DNA from: Panax quinquefolius | Lineage: Eukaryota > Streptophyta > Magnoliopsida > Apiales > Araliaceae | Assembly: GCA_020205615.1 (NCBI GenBank) | Contig: CM035152.1 | Location: 116,906,043 to 116,970,042, forward strand | Direction: 5' to 3' | DNA length: 64,000 nt | In this document: positions 33,911 to 44,716 of the stretch, in pieces | Layout of the letters: every line of letters begins with the position of its first letter | Position numbering within the stretch: the stretch's first letter is position 1 | Notes under the pieces: generated by a model | What the model saw: the letters and a program-made list of their open reading frames with translations, nothing else | Told to the model about the DNA's origin: nothing | Databases searched by the model: none | Translations under genes and position numbers: made by a program

Positions 33911-35326
33911 TCAAAGATTGAAAGGTGTGGATTGATCAAGATTGGGTTTGGGTTTGTCGGCGACCCATTCCTTAATCTCTTGAGGTGTCTCAATGTCCTC
34001 TTGGATGTCCATCAAGTCTGAGTCCAACTTTGCATCAAAGTTACAGCCCTTGTGGAGAGAAGGCACCTCATCAGCAAGTACAAGTACATCTAAATTCAGA
34101 GTCCTGAAACAAAATATGCTTTCACTTAATATATGCAACTGTTCGATCATACAAAAGTGTTAGCATGTACGTGATAAAATAACTCCTAGAGCTGTAAAGG
34201 AAAGCAAGCAATTAAAGTTATCTACAGGGCAGATGGATTTTCTGCTCATTTTACCCTCGTCGACCAATGCATGGAGTGCTGCTCCAATTGTTGACGGCAA
34301 AGTCCTGAAGGATTGCAGTGATAGAAGGATCGTCAATGTCCTCCTTTTCCCGAATGATAACCATGACATCTGGGCAATCATCGTCTGGGGTGTATCTGTT
34401 TGTATGTTCATCATGAACAATGACGCGAATGCCTGCCATCATCAAGGCAAGGTCATGTTTACTTTTCCGCTCCTTTTCTTCCGCCTCGAGATCAGGAATC
34501 AGCACCTCTTTAACTTTGATTGGCACTGGTTTCGGAAACAACATAGCCACAACCCGGGCTGGAACCTTTACTGGAGATTGTATCAACTCATGCGGTAAAG
34601 GCACAGAAAATCGTCGTGCGGCGGAAGCTTGAGGAACCTGCTTGTGCTTATGAGGATTCCTGTGAATGGAATTAGCAGAATAGCCTAGTCCGGCTGTCCT
34701 AATTTGACTGGACATTTGGATAGGGTGCTTAATACCCTGCTGATCCTTACCAAGCCTTTGTCTAGGTTGGTAACCCAATAACATCATTTCTTGAGTAGCT
34801 GACATCACTTCGTCAGAAATCTTGGGTATGGGAAGTGGCACTCCAATAGAATGGTATTGCGTGTTACTCACTTCCAAAGTATGAAAATTGGCCGGCTCAA
34901 CTTCTGAATTGAAGCTGATAACTGGTTGGCGTGTTGAAATTTTTCCACATCCACTGATTTTGGCAAGTAGGCTTCTTCCAAAACCTTTAGCAAGACTTTC
35001 CGATGCTCTTCGAAAGAGAAAACCAAGTCCATAATTGAAATCTGGTGTGGAGCTTCTCGCAAGCTTAAAACCACTTTGGCTTCATTGTGGCCCATAGTAT
35101 GGAGGAATATTTCAATCTTCTCCATGGGCATTTTCCCCTTTACTTCGTAAGTAGGCTTGATAACCCGTGGAGGAAGGTATAGTGGATTTTCTTTCAACAC
35201 TGTAGCAGTAGTATGAGACGTAGATCCTTCAGCTTCTCCATAATTCCATGGAACTTTGTGTAAGCTGACAACAGGATGTTGTAGTCTGCAAGGCAAAGGA
35301 ATTGGCTCTGGTGCGGCCACTTTCAA
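33911..35326 (-). pseudogene. Tat pol region between gag and RT: pre-protease and G-patch, protease not seen
   Basis: The first frame (35326-34868) has KVVLSLREAPHQISIMDLVF and EEHRKVLLKVLEEAYLP, the conserved lead-in to the protease in Tat elements. The next (34877-34251) begins EVSNTQYHSIGVPLP and has a G-patch-like segment LLGYQPRQRLGKDQQGIKHP, which usually follows the protease. No D-T/S-G active site lies between them, and only about 60 codons separate the two parts, too few for a protease of about 100 residues. The third piece (34150-33911) is an acidic linker to RT. Confidence 0.6.
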
Positions 35327-36342
35327 AGGATTGTCAGCTCCTTTGAGTTGAATTGGTTGTATGGGAAATGTTTTGTGATCTCATCATCCACTTGGATATA
35401 ATCGCCATCTTGTTCCTTCCATTGAGTAGGGCATGTATTCCCACCCTTAAGTTGCACAGTGTAATCATCTGCTACTTGCAGGACACCGCTATCGATAAGA
35501 TTCTGAATAAGATGGCGGAGTGCCCAGCATTCTTCTATGCTGTGACCGCGAGAATGTGAATGATATTGACACATTTCATCGGGATTGAATCGCCCTGAAC
35601 GGGGATTGATTGAAGGGAGAAGGAATGTGACTCTTCCTTCGTTGATCAATATTTGAAGTATTTCCTCCAGAGATTGGCCCAGATAGGTGAATTCCCTTTG
35701 ATTAGTGAAATCTCGACGGGCTTTAGCACTTGCTCGCTTTGCAACCTTATCCTCCATAGCTTCGCTTTCTGAAGGTGTTGATGGAGCATTCATAACAAAT
35801 GGAAGGAGATAGGCATGCTCCTGCCTGATTAATTGGCATGTGACTTGGTGTTGGTGAGTTACCAGTTCTGCCAATTGCTCAATTTGTTTGCAAAGAGCTT
35901 TCATCTTTCGTTCCATGATAAACTGGAACTCTGTATAATCCAATTTGTCAACCCCGTCTTTGATGGGTTGGGATAATTCACCAGTAGAATTGGAACCATG
36001 TCCAGTGCTCCAACTGATCCTATTAACTTCTTCCTCTTTGTGTTGAGGAAGAGGGTTGTCTTGTACTTGAGGTTGATCTGGATTGGTGACCACGATCTCA
36101 CCATTGTCTATTAGATCTTGGACCTTGTGTTTCAAGGCCCAACAACCCTAAGTATCATGTGCGGGTGCCCCATCATGATAAGCACACTTCCGATTAGCAT
36201 TGAAACCCTTCCCATTAGGGTTGGCTGGTGGAAGAAGATGTGTAATTTTCTTCTGAGCAGTCAAAAGAGCAAGAATGTTCTTGAGCGAATCCCCTAAGGG
36301 TGTGAACGTTCGAGGTCGCTTCACTTCTCCACTTTTAGGCAA
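35323..36342 (-). pseudogene. Tat gag C-terminal region with two Cys/His motifs
   Basis: Two similar units follow each other. Unit 1 (36342-36148) has FTPLGDSLKNILALLTAQKK and CAYHDGAPAHDT, cut by a stop at 36148, then LKHKVQDLIDNGEI-like sequence. Unit 2 (35720-35460) has FTYLGQSLEEILQILINEGR, CQYHSHSRGHSIEECWALRH and LIQNLIDSGVL. The C-x2-H...H-x4-C spacing suggests metal binding, probably for the RNA. Between the two is a Gln/Glu-rich, coiled-coil-prone stretch. Confidence 0.65.
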
Positions 36343-37404
36343 TGCATGGAGGGTTTGAAGATTGTGCTGGAAAAGGGGAGTAGTTTCTCCTCTGCACAGG
36401 CATGCTTGTATTTCCTTTCTGTCCTTGCAGTATCAAGGAAACATCCTCCTCTTTCTTTTTATGGACCCTCCGGGGGTTGTTTCCATAAGATCCGGATTGG
36501 ATGTGCTCAGCAACAGCTTTAAGAGCGGCTAGGTCTTGAATTTTACCAGTCTTCAATCCCATTTCAGTCATCTCGTCGTGTTTGATCATTTCAGAAAATG
36601 GTTTGCCAATACCAGCTAGAACTCTTTTATAGAAGGGAGCTTCCTGTACATCTATGAAGGTCATGACCATCTCTGATTCTGTCATGGAAGGAATAACTTG
36701 AGCAGCAAGGCGCCTCCACCTTTGAGCGTACTCTCTGAATGACTCATTAGACTGTTTCTTGACTTTGGTAATTTGATACCGGTCAGGAGCCATCTGAGAT
36801 TGAAAACTGTATTGAGTGAGGAAGGCATGAGCCAGTTCTTCCCAACTATGGATCTTAGAGTTGTCTAATCTGGTATACCATGAACGGGCTTCTCCAGTTA
36901 GACTTTTCTGAAATAGCTGCATTCTGAGCTTTTCATCCTCAGTATAAGATCTGAGTTCTCCAATGAACACCTTCAAACGTGTGTAAGGATCCCCTAATCC
37001 GTTATATTTTTCAAAATCAGGGGTCTTGAATTTCTCTGGATAATGCACACCAGGAAATATGCAAAGGTCTGTATATGAAACACTGCCATGAGTTCCAATC
37101 CCTTTGAGAGCGCGAATGGTTTCCTCCATTTGAAGGACATTCTTCCTGATATCACCGGTGTCTGGATCTCCTTTGAGATGGGTGCCTTCAGGGTCTTTGT
37201 GGTCAGTTGTCCAATCGATGTTACGGAATTTTTTTCCAGATGTTGAACTCCCCCTTGTGTAGAGGACTCTGTATATGTAGGTATCTTTGTACCCTGAGTA
37301 GATTGGTGTAACTCTTTCAGTCGAATAGCCAAGTCTGTAATTTGTTTACTTAATCCGTCAAATTCTTCTCGGGAAACAGGATTAGACTGTTCAGAAGAAG
37401 ACAT
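36335..37404 (-). pseudogene. Gag capsid region of the Tat-type element
   Basis: The start is the ATG at 37404 (MSSSEQSNPVSREEFDGLSK), an N-terminal helix with coiled-coil character. After a frameshift near 37130 the capsid frame (37129-36335) has KFKTPDFEKYNGLGDPYTRL, LFQKSLTGEARSWYTRL, SWEELAHAFLTQYSFQSQMA, ESFREYAQRWRRLAAQV and EMGLKTGKIQDL. These are the Retrotrans_gag landmarks. It packages the genomic RNA in virus-like particles. Confidence 0.8.
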
Positions 37405-38073
37405 GATTGGCTGTAGGCTTGAGGCCTTTTTGGATTTTGAGCGGGTAACAGGCCCAATTGCTTCCCTACAAAAGACTTACATAGTTTAGTCTTAGGGAAA
37501 TATAAATGTTATCATAACATGTCCGTTTTAGGAATTTGTCCTGCAAAACCGGTTTGTTAATTGATAACATGTCATGAACATGGAATAAAATTACAAGTAA
37601 ATGCTTTTACAAGTAATTTGAAAATGGAAAGTATGAAGAGACTTTCCTTCGCGTTTGGTTTATCAGAGGTTGACCTATCTTAGGGTTAGTCTTGTGGCTT
37701 TTCGGCATGAAGGTTCCCAGATCATCGCAATCTACTTGACGGGAAGTTAATCCGGTCTTTCAACTGGAGCGAATCTGGGTGGTGCCTTTCCTGAGCCCCG
37801 GGGAATTATTCTTCCCACGGGTCCAATAATCAAACACCGACAGGATAGCCTCCTGGTGGAGGGACCACACAACATACATTCACATACAACGTGTCTCACC
37901 GTTAATGCAGAATGATGACATGTGCGAAGCACTAATATCACAGATAGATATTTAGCAGTGCAGTAAGTAAGATGCATTCGTACACATTTATCAGAAATGA
38001 AAATGCAACAATCACACACAAGCATATAACAATTTTGAAAAGCTTGTAATAGCGGCTTAAGCCCTCTTACAGG
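37405..38073 (-). other. Leader between the primer binding site and gag, Tat-type element
   Basis: Untranslated leader on the minus strand. Nothing that I recognise is encoded; one open stretch (38094-37747) has no family resemblance. Confidence 0.5.
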
Positions 38074-38093
38074 AGTCCCCAGCAGAGTCGCCA
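38074..38093 (-). other. Primer binding site of the Tat-type element (tRNA-Arg-like)
   Basis: Two bases inside the 5' LTR the minus strand reads TGGCGACTCTGCTGGGGACT. Ogre/Tat elements are known to use tRNA-Arg; the match to the tRNA 3' end was judged from memory, not aligned. Confidence 0.55.
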
Positions 38094-39246
38094 CCTATCG
38101 ACGTCAAAATTTTTGAGTGTCCCTTTTCGTTACTTGTTCTTTGGCGTTCTCATGTTAATGTGAGATTTGTTTGAAAAAACAAGTGAAAAAGGTCCGACAT
38201 GTATAATGTCGACGATTGACTTTAAGAGTCGCCAGTTGGTGTTTTTAACTGGTTGCACCAACACAACCGAAAAGGTTTGCACATTGACCCAGTGATTTGA
38301 CACTACTAAACGGGTCTGTGAAACCGAGATTCATTAAGGGTTTGGTGGCTTGATTATGCGGAGGGAAGGTGTTAGGCACCCCCCGACATCCGTGTTACCA
38401 CGGTGACCGCCACTCTTCTAAGAAATTGTTATATGAATGTGTGTGTGTGGATCAATGTGCAATTTATTTGAAAGTAGTGTGAGGCCTCGTTCGCAACTAT
38501 ATACACAAGGTTTGAATTTTATATGAAAATTCAGTTTTAACCAAGATTTAGCAATGAAGTTTTGTAAAAGAGATTTTTCAAACCTTGTGCTCAATAGGAA
38601 TTGAGACCTTTTCATACTTCCATTTTATTATTAAATGTCCGACTTGTTTACTTTTATTTTTGAGATGCGAAGCATTCTCGAGAAAATAATATACAGCAGT
38701 GCTGAACTCCTTATGGGCATGATAGCCATCCAAGGAAACTCGAGATTAATCGTAAAATAATGTACAAGTCGCCACTGACCTTTAAAATGTCCATCATGGG
38801 AACCGAATCTAGATTCAGTAAACTGAATCTGTGATCATATGATTCCTAGGCTCACAAGATACTGCAATTTTTATTGAAAGCAGTAAGCAGTTATATATAT
38901 ATAAAAGCGGTAAATATATATATATGAACATTATCAACCACCACGAAATGAACTCCAGGCAGGACAAAATGTAAATAAAGCTGTAAAAGCTATCAACTGC
39001 CACGAAGTGAACTCCAGGCAGGACGGAATGTAAATAAAGCTGTAAAAAGCCACAGAGTAAACTCCAGGCCTGACAGAAATGTAAATATATATATGTACAA
39101 ATATATATATAAAAGCAGTAAACGCACTGGATATGAATCCAGGCTCATCGGATATGTCCGACAGCAATTATATATATGTGTATATATATAAAAGCGAGTA
39201 AATGCACCGGATGTAAAATCCAGGCTCATCAGATATGTCTGACAAC

Positions 39247-39290
<44 letters not shown>

Positions 39291-39355
39291 TTATATATAT
39301 AAATTGTGGTCGACTCATTCGATGAGCTCGATTTTATATCCTATATGCTTAATTG

Positions 39356-39390
<35 letters not shown>

Positions 39391-39825
39391 AAAGCAAATA
39401 AACGCCTGCATCAAGTTCAGGCTCAATCGAGGCATAACTCGATAATGTTAGTCCATAAATATGAAATATATACATATATTAGTATATATATACAGACATG
39501 TAATGAAACCACGGAATAGAAGTCCGAAAGCAAAACACACTCACACGACTCTCAGCGTGTACAACAAAGTGTGTGATAATAGGAGAGAAAAAGGCTTTAT
39601 AGAATGTAAGAAGGCTTACGTTACTGCCAAAGTAGACTTCTTAGACTTTAAATGGATAAACACTCAGCTCCGCTTGGGATAAAAAGTAGCTATATGTGAG
39701 CTAACTAGTGTTTAAAGAAGAGGAAACACTCAAAAGATGTGTATGCAGAGTAAAATGGACAGGGCTTCCTTGCCTTTTTCCTTCTCTCTCTCTTCTCAAA
39801 TGGCTGACCCCCCCTCTATATTTAT

Positions 39826-39837
39826 AGACGGATGGCC
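39826..39837 (-). promoter_or_regulatory. TATA box of the Tat 5' LTR
   Basis: Minus strand CTATAAATATAG, as in the 3' LTR. Transcription of the element would start a few tens of bases below it. Confidence 0.65.
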
Positions 39838-40219
39838 GCAGGTCAACCTGTAGCTGGTCGTGGTGGGCTCGGGCCTCGCGGGTCCTGCCGTCTTGTAGTA
39901 CGTGCACTCGTGCACTGTAATGTCCAATCAAACTTGCAGAACTTCAATCCGAGCATCCAAACGAAGTATATCTGTACTTCTTCAGATCGTTTGTGTCGAG
40001 AGTTACGTAATGACATGGATTAGAGGTTGTACGAAGTCAGGAAGAGGGGTCTATGCCCATGGTCTTCAAGCTTCAAAGTCTATCCAAAGTACTGCCACAC
40101 GTAATAGTCACTCGGGATTGTCAATCCTTGGCTCTTATGGGACATTGTTGTATGTATGTTTGTATGAAGCGTTGAGACGACGTGCCATTTGTCAGAGGAA
40201 CAAGATGATGTGTGACTCC

Positions 40220-40800
40220 TTGCCGGGGTTATCACCGGGTTGAGTTGAAAGTAGACGTTGCTCAGGGTTATAGCTGAGATTGGACTACTTGTCGGTATGC
40301 TGTGATAACATCTTGTTGCCGTGGTCAGATGACGTGTTGACTCCTCACCGGGGTTATCGCCGGTTTAAGCGGAAAGCAGACGTTGCTCAGGGTTATTTCT
40401 TAGATTGGACTGCTTCTTGTTTGTGTGTATCACTGTCATCTGGATTGAAGCTGATAGCATGTATTTGACACAAGCATTTCCGGGGTTATCGCCGGAACTG
40501 CAATGGCATTCCTTGGGGCTATCACCAAGGATGGGGTTGCTACTCATAGTGTTGTCTTTGGGACTGGAACTGAACGCCGCGGTGTTATTGCCGAGACAGA
40601 ACTGTCCTCTCCGGTGTTGTTGCCGGTCTTTTGATCTGCATATCTCGGGGTTATCTCTGAGATTGGAAATGACATTCCCGGGTTGTATTCCGGGTTTCAA
40701 CCGTGTTCTCGGGTTTGTGTTTCGGGTTGGAGTGAACTTAGGTAGTATCAAGCATGATTAGTACATTTGTCTTTCGTGGTTATCTCCAAAAGACGAATCT
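40220..40800. repeat. Array of hairpins with varying stems and a shared loop, 5' LTR
   Basis: Same order of units as at 23080-23662. Perfect here: CTCAG/CTGAG (40261, 40274), ACCGG/CCGGT (40347, 40360), TTCCGG/CCGGAA (40478, 40492), CCTTGG/CCAAGG (40511, 40525), CCCGG/CCGGG (40677, 40690). Some units intact in one LTR are decayed in the other and the reverse. Confidence 0.8.
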
Positions 40801-40851
40801 ACCCTCCTGCAATGTCAGTAATAGGAGTGTAGAAAATTTTGAGTGTCTACA

Positions 40852-41206
40852 CTTACATATTACAGAGTATGGAAAAAAATATTATTTCTTACGAATATTG
40901 AACAAAAATAATATCCTTTACCTTAAAATGAGAGTATTTCTGACTGGTATGACGGAGATATTCTTAAAGAAAACTTGTACTGTTTTCTACACTCAAAGCT
41001 TCCTTAAACTCTAAAGAAATACGCTTAATATTATAGAAGAAAAAATTCTCTGATTCTGGTGTGATTTTTAATTCTAAACTAAGCATCCTATTTATAGGTG
41101 AATGTCAGGATATTATTTAGAAAATAAAATTATGCAACACTATGCAGTACTATGCAATAATAAAATATAATATATTATATTTTATATAAAAAACAAAATT
41201 TAAATA

Positions 41207-41264
<58 letters not shown>

Positions 41265-41311
41265 ACGCCCACCACCACAGACACCATTTCACACACACAC
41301 ACGTACACACA

Positions 41312-41362
<51 letters not shown>
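40852..41362 (-). mobile_element. LTR 'B', part 3, with an inverted TG/CA microsatellite
   Basis: Begins with the second CTTAC and continues the LTR (ACATATTACAGAGTATGG). It holds the minus-strand TATA-like CTATAAATAG (41088-41097) and two CACTATGCA units (41134-41155). From 41205 runs of TA and TG are followed by a short unique core and then runs of CA and TA, forming a long imperfect palindrome in which the Tekay element landed. Confidence 0.75.
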
Positions 41363-44300
41363 TGTAACGATTGAGAACTTTGTAATTTATGTTAAATATT
41401 TATTGAATTAAATAAATATTTTAAGTGATTTATTTATTGAGATAAATAAATAGTTGATGAAAATGGTGGTGCAAATAATTTAGTTAAATGTGTATGTTAA
41501 CTAAATTAATGAATGGTAGTTTTATTATTTGAAGATTTGATTTAATGAAATAATTAAATTAAATAAACTGTTTAATATTTAAATGAATTTTTTGATATTT
41601 AAGAAAATAATTAAAATAAATAAAATGATGTTCTAGTTTAATTTAATAATTAAATTAGATATGTAATAATTTATTAAGCATAATACTAATTATAATTATA
41701 ATAGTAAAAACATAAAATGAATTAAATAAAAGTGTGACAAATGAAACTATATAATATAAATGTTATCAAAATAATGGAAAGAGGGGGATTTTGTGTAGCC
41801 AAACATGGCCTTATGGTCTTTGGCATAACATAACCGCTAGACGCTTTGTTTTTTTTTACTGAAGAGTATGTGCGTGGGGAAACGCCATATCAGTTATTTT
41901 TATGCGTATTATCCTAAAACTAAGAGCAGAGAGTTTGGAGAGGAAGAGAGAAATACAGAGTGTTAAATAATTGAGAGAAGAGAGAATTCATTCTCTGTGT
42001 TTGTCAAGAAGAAGAAGAAGGAGAAGGAGAGTTCGAAAAGCCTTGTGATCATCTTATAAATCAGTGACTAGAAGGTATAACCTATTCTTACTTCTAATTT
42101 GTAGTTTTGTGATTTCTAATCTCTGTGAATTGGGAATTATGTGGGATTGTTGATATATGTACGTAAGATATTGAAAGAATATGATAATCATTGTATACAA
42201 GTAATTTTGGTGGTTAAATTTATGAAAGCCATGTTTTATGTTCTTAAGTTTTCTTGGGGAAATAGTTAAATTGGGTTGGTGATTTGTTAGAGTTATTGGT
42301 ATTTGTGTTGTAGATGGTTTAAAATCTGATATAAGTTGTTTTCATACGATTTTAGAGTATCAAATTCATGGAAAATTGGTTTGAAGAAGAATATTTTAAT
42401 AACAGTGTTATATATATATATATATATATGAAATGGCTTAATTTAGTTCAAAATTTTATGTTCAAATCTTGTAATAATCTGTAAATTGGTGGTAGATTCT
42501 ATTAGTATATCAAGAAATGAAAACAACGTAGTTGGAATGGTGTAATTTAGTTAAGAAACAAAGATTTGGCAATTGAATTCGTTAAAAGTATTAAAATATT
42601 AAGAAATTGGCAAAAACATGATTTTAATCCTTTAAATTTGGTTATGTAATCTGGCTTAGGTGTTAGAATGCCTGATTGTATATGCTATAAGGCTTTAGTT
42701 AAGTTTGTAGTGTGTGGGTTTGTTCATGTAACATGAAATTGGAATTTTTGGCCTAGAATAGAGTCTGAATTCGTGTTCTCGCAAAAATCGATTTCGTGCC
42801 GAAGCGCAAGTAAAGCGCCTTTAGGCGTGCCGCACGGATTCAAAGGTAACCATGCGCGCTGCATGGCCAAAGGGTCGATCGAACCAAGAATGAACTGTTA
42901 ATAGCATAGCTTGGAGAATGTTAACTTAACATATTTTGATGATTATAAAAGGACCTAAAACATGTTATAAAACCTAATAACATATCACAATGTTGAAACT
43001 AAAAGATTATGAATTAGTAAGTTGTGAAAGTTTGTAACGTGATGTCATGAGAATTTGTGTTGATATGTAATCACCATGTCGGGTACTATTATATAATTAG
43101 GAGTGTAGATTTATTGTACATGACTGATTAAAATAATTAGGTCTTAAGATAGAGACTATAGACTTGACTAAAATGAGAACTGAACCCATGAAGTTAATGT
43201 TAACATAAATAATTGGTATTGTGGTTCTAATGGTTTATGTAGGGTAATTGGCGAACGTTTATTATACCTGTGTAGCTTACACACGAGGCAAGTTTCCTAA
43301 CTTCATTCTCTTTATAATGAATGCAAGTTTCATAACTATGTTTATCTTTTGATTGTCAAGCGAGCTTTCTAACCCTAATTTATCAATACGCAAGTTCCTA
43401 ATTCTTATATCAAAGTTGAGCAATCTTATTGATTCCATCTTGTTTATGATGATACAAGCTCTTGTATTCTAATTCCTTACATTGAACGAGTTTCACAATC
43501 CTAACTCTCGTTCTTGCCATTCAAAGCATATATTGTTTAACTTCATTGTTCCAAATGAAATTTCCTAACACTTTTGGATGTAAAAATTTGCATATATACC
43601 ATGTCTATTCAATTGTATATTTTCATTATTTGATCTTTGACTTAAGTATCATTGTTCAATTATATATTATTGTGTTGAACCTTCGAATAGCAAGCATGCT
43701 CTTATTGATTGGACAAATCTGTAATTGAATAGTTTTCTAAAATTCTAGAACCACTGATAAGTTAGTTCCAAACTAAAATTCTTTAGTGTGGAAATTCTAA
43801 AGTTAAATTGAGATGAACAACCCTAGTATAGGGGATTTTGTACGCATTAGCGTTTAGATGTTTGTGCACAATACATGGTATGAAGGGCTGATCCCCCTAA
43901 GTACGAAAGAAAAAGTGTGTATAGTCGAATGACTGTTAAAGGTTGAAGTAGAAATACTTAATAACCTCATGACATAGTTCGTGGTCTTAAAGACCCTCAA
44001 ATATAAACCTTAAACTTATTTACTTGTTTTGTCTCGAAGAACAAGTTCTTATTTAATCAGTATTCATTGCTTACTCTTATGTTACTGCTATTATCACTCT
44101 TTATATTAGCGAGCAATTGTTTGCTCACTCTTGCATTTAAACACTGCAGCTAAAGTTGAAAAAATGGATGAGCCGTCTTCTAGCAAAGGAAAGGGCAAGA
44201 TGTCCAAGTGATGAAGACTTATTAGAATTTACTTAACTTAAATTATGTCATAAGACGTATGTTATTATGTGATGTATTCCACAGACTTATGTAATAATTA

Positions 44301-44469
44301 AAGGTTAGAATACCTGGGAATGTTTTAAGTTGATGTAACCCTTTAATGGGGATGATATTTATTTAATTTATGTCTTTACCCTTATTTATGGGTAGTTAGA
44401 TATAAATATTTTTGGAAAGTGAGCACCAAATCCTGTGGGAATTAATTACCCAGATTTGGGGGTGTCACA
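41363..44469 (+). repeat. 5' LTR of the Tekay-type element
   Basis: About 3.1 kb. It has a GC-rich block at 42785-42895, irregular repeats around GCAAGTTTCCTAA at 43270-43500, and a 15-codon micro-ORF at 44164-44211. Related to the solo LTR at 5229-8821. Confidence 0.88.
44164..44211 (+). other. Micro-ORF near the end of the Tekay LTR
   Basis: ATG to stop gives the 15 residues MDEPSSSKGKGKMSK. The copy in the 3' LTR (53272-53319) differs at three bases, two of them silent. Whether it is translated is unknown; it may be an upstream ORF of the gag transcript. Confidence 0.35.
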
Positions 44470-44716
44470 GGTTGGTATCAAAGCTTTAGGTTATGAACCT
44501 TAGGTGGGGGAAAACCTTAGGAAGTAACCTTTAAGGAGACATAAAATATAGTGGTGATAAACTTTTATCGAGTTCTAAGGAATGAATTAAGGAATTCATT
44601 GAAGATAAAACAAAACAATAAAAGACTTTATGTGTTATGTGTTAATAACTTATGTACTCACGAGTATCAAAGAATGTCACATAATAAATAAAACTTAAAA
44701 GTACTTTGTTTTTAGG
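44470..44716 (+). other. Leader with primer binding site (tRNA-iMet), Tekay-type element
   Basis: TGGTATCAAAGC at 44473-44484 lies three bases after the LTR and matches the initiator methionine tRNA 3' end with one difference from the usual TGGTATCAGAGC. The rest is AT-rich untranslated leader. Confidence 0.75.

Larger units (their letters stand above)
20968..40851 (-). mobile_element. Tat/Ogre-type Ty3/gypsy retrotransposon, 19.9 kb, defective
   Basis: Two LTRs of about 2.75 kb in direct orientation, flanked by CTTAC at 20963-20967 and 40852-40856. Gag-pol is on the minus strand: gag, knuckle region, G-patch, RT, RNase H, second RNase H, integrase. The two RNase H domains and the tRNA-Arg-like primer site point to the Tat lineage. 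Between pol and the 3' LTR are two plus-strand genes. Every coding region has frameshifts or stops, and the protease seems absent. In the first 180 bases the LTRs differ at roughly one in twelve positions by eye, so the insertion is not recent. It sits inside LTR B; LTR A has the empty site near 14012. Confidence 0.88.
38096..40851 (-). repeat. LTR of the Tat-type element (5' LTR on the minus strand)
   Basis: Starts TATCGACGTC (the usual TG has become TA) and ends TTTTGAGTGTCTACA. Contains the TATA box at 39826-39837, TA-rich units at 38880-39430 and the hairpin array at 40220-40800. It lacks most of the GC-rich palindromes of the other LTR. Confidence 0.88.

Noticed and set aside
41150..41411. 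Open frames with Cys-Val and His-Thr runs
   Set aside because: They are translations of the inverted TG/CA microsatellite.
44471..44490. Possible tRNA-Met piece (TGGTATCAAAGC)
   Set aside because: It is the primer binding site beside the LTR; no tRNA fold surrounds it. The same applies to 54451-54462.
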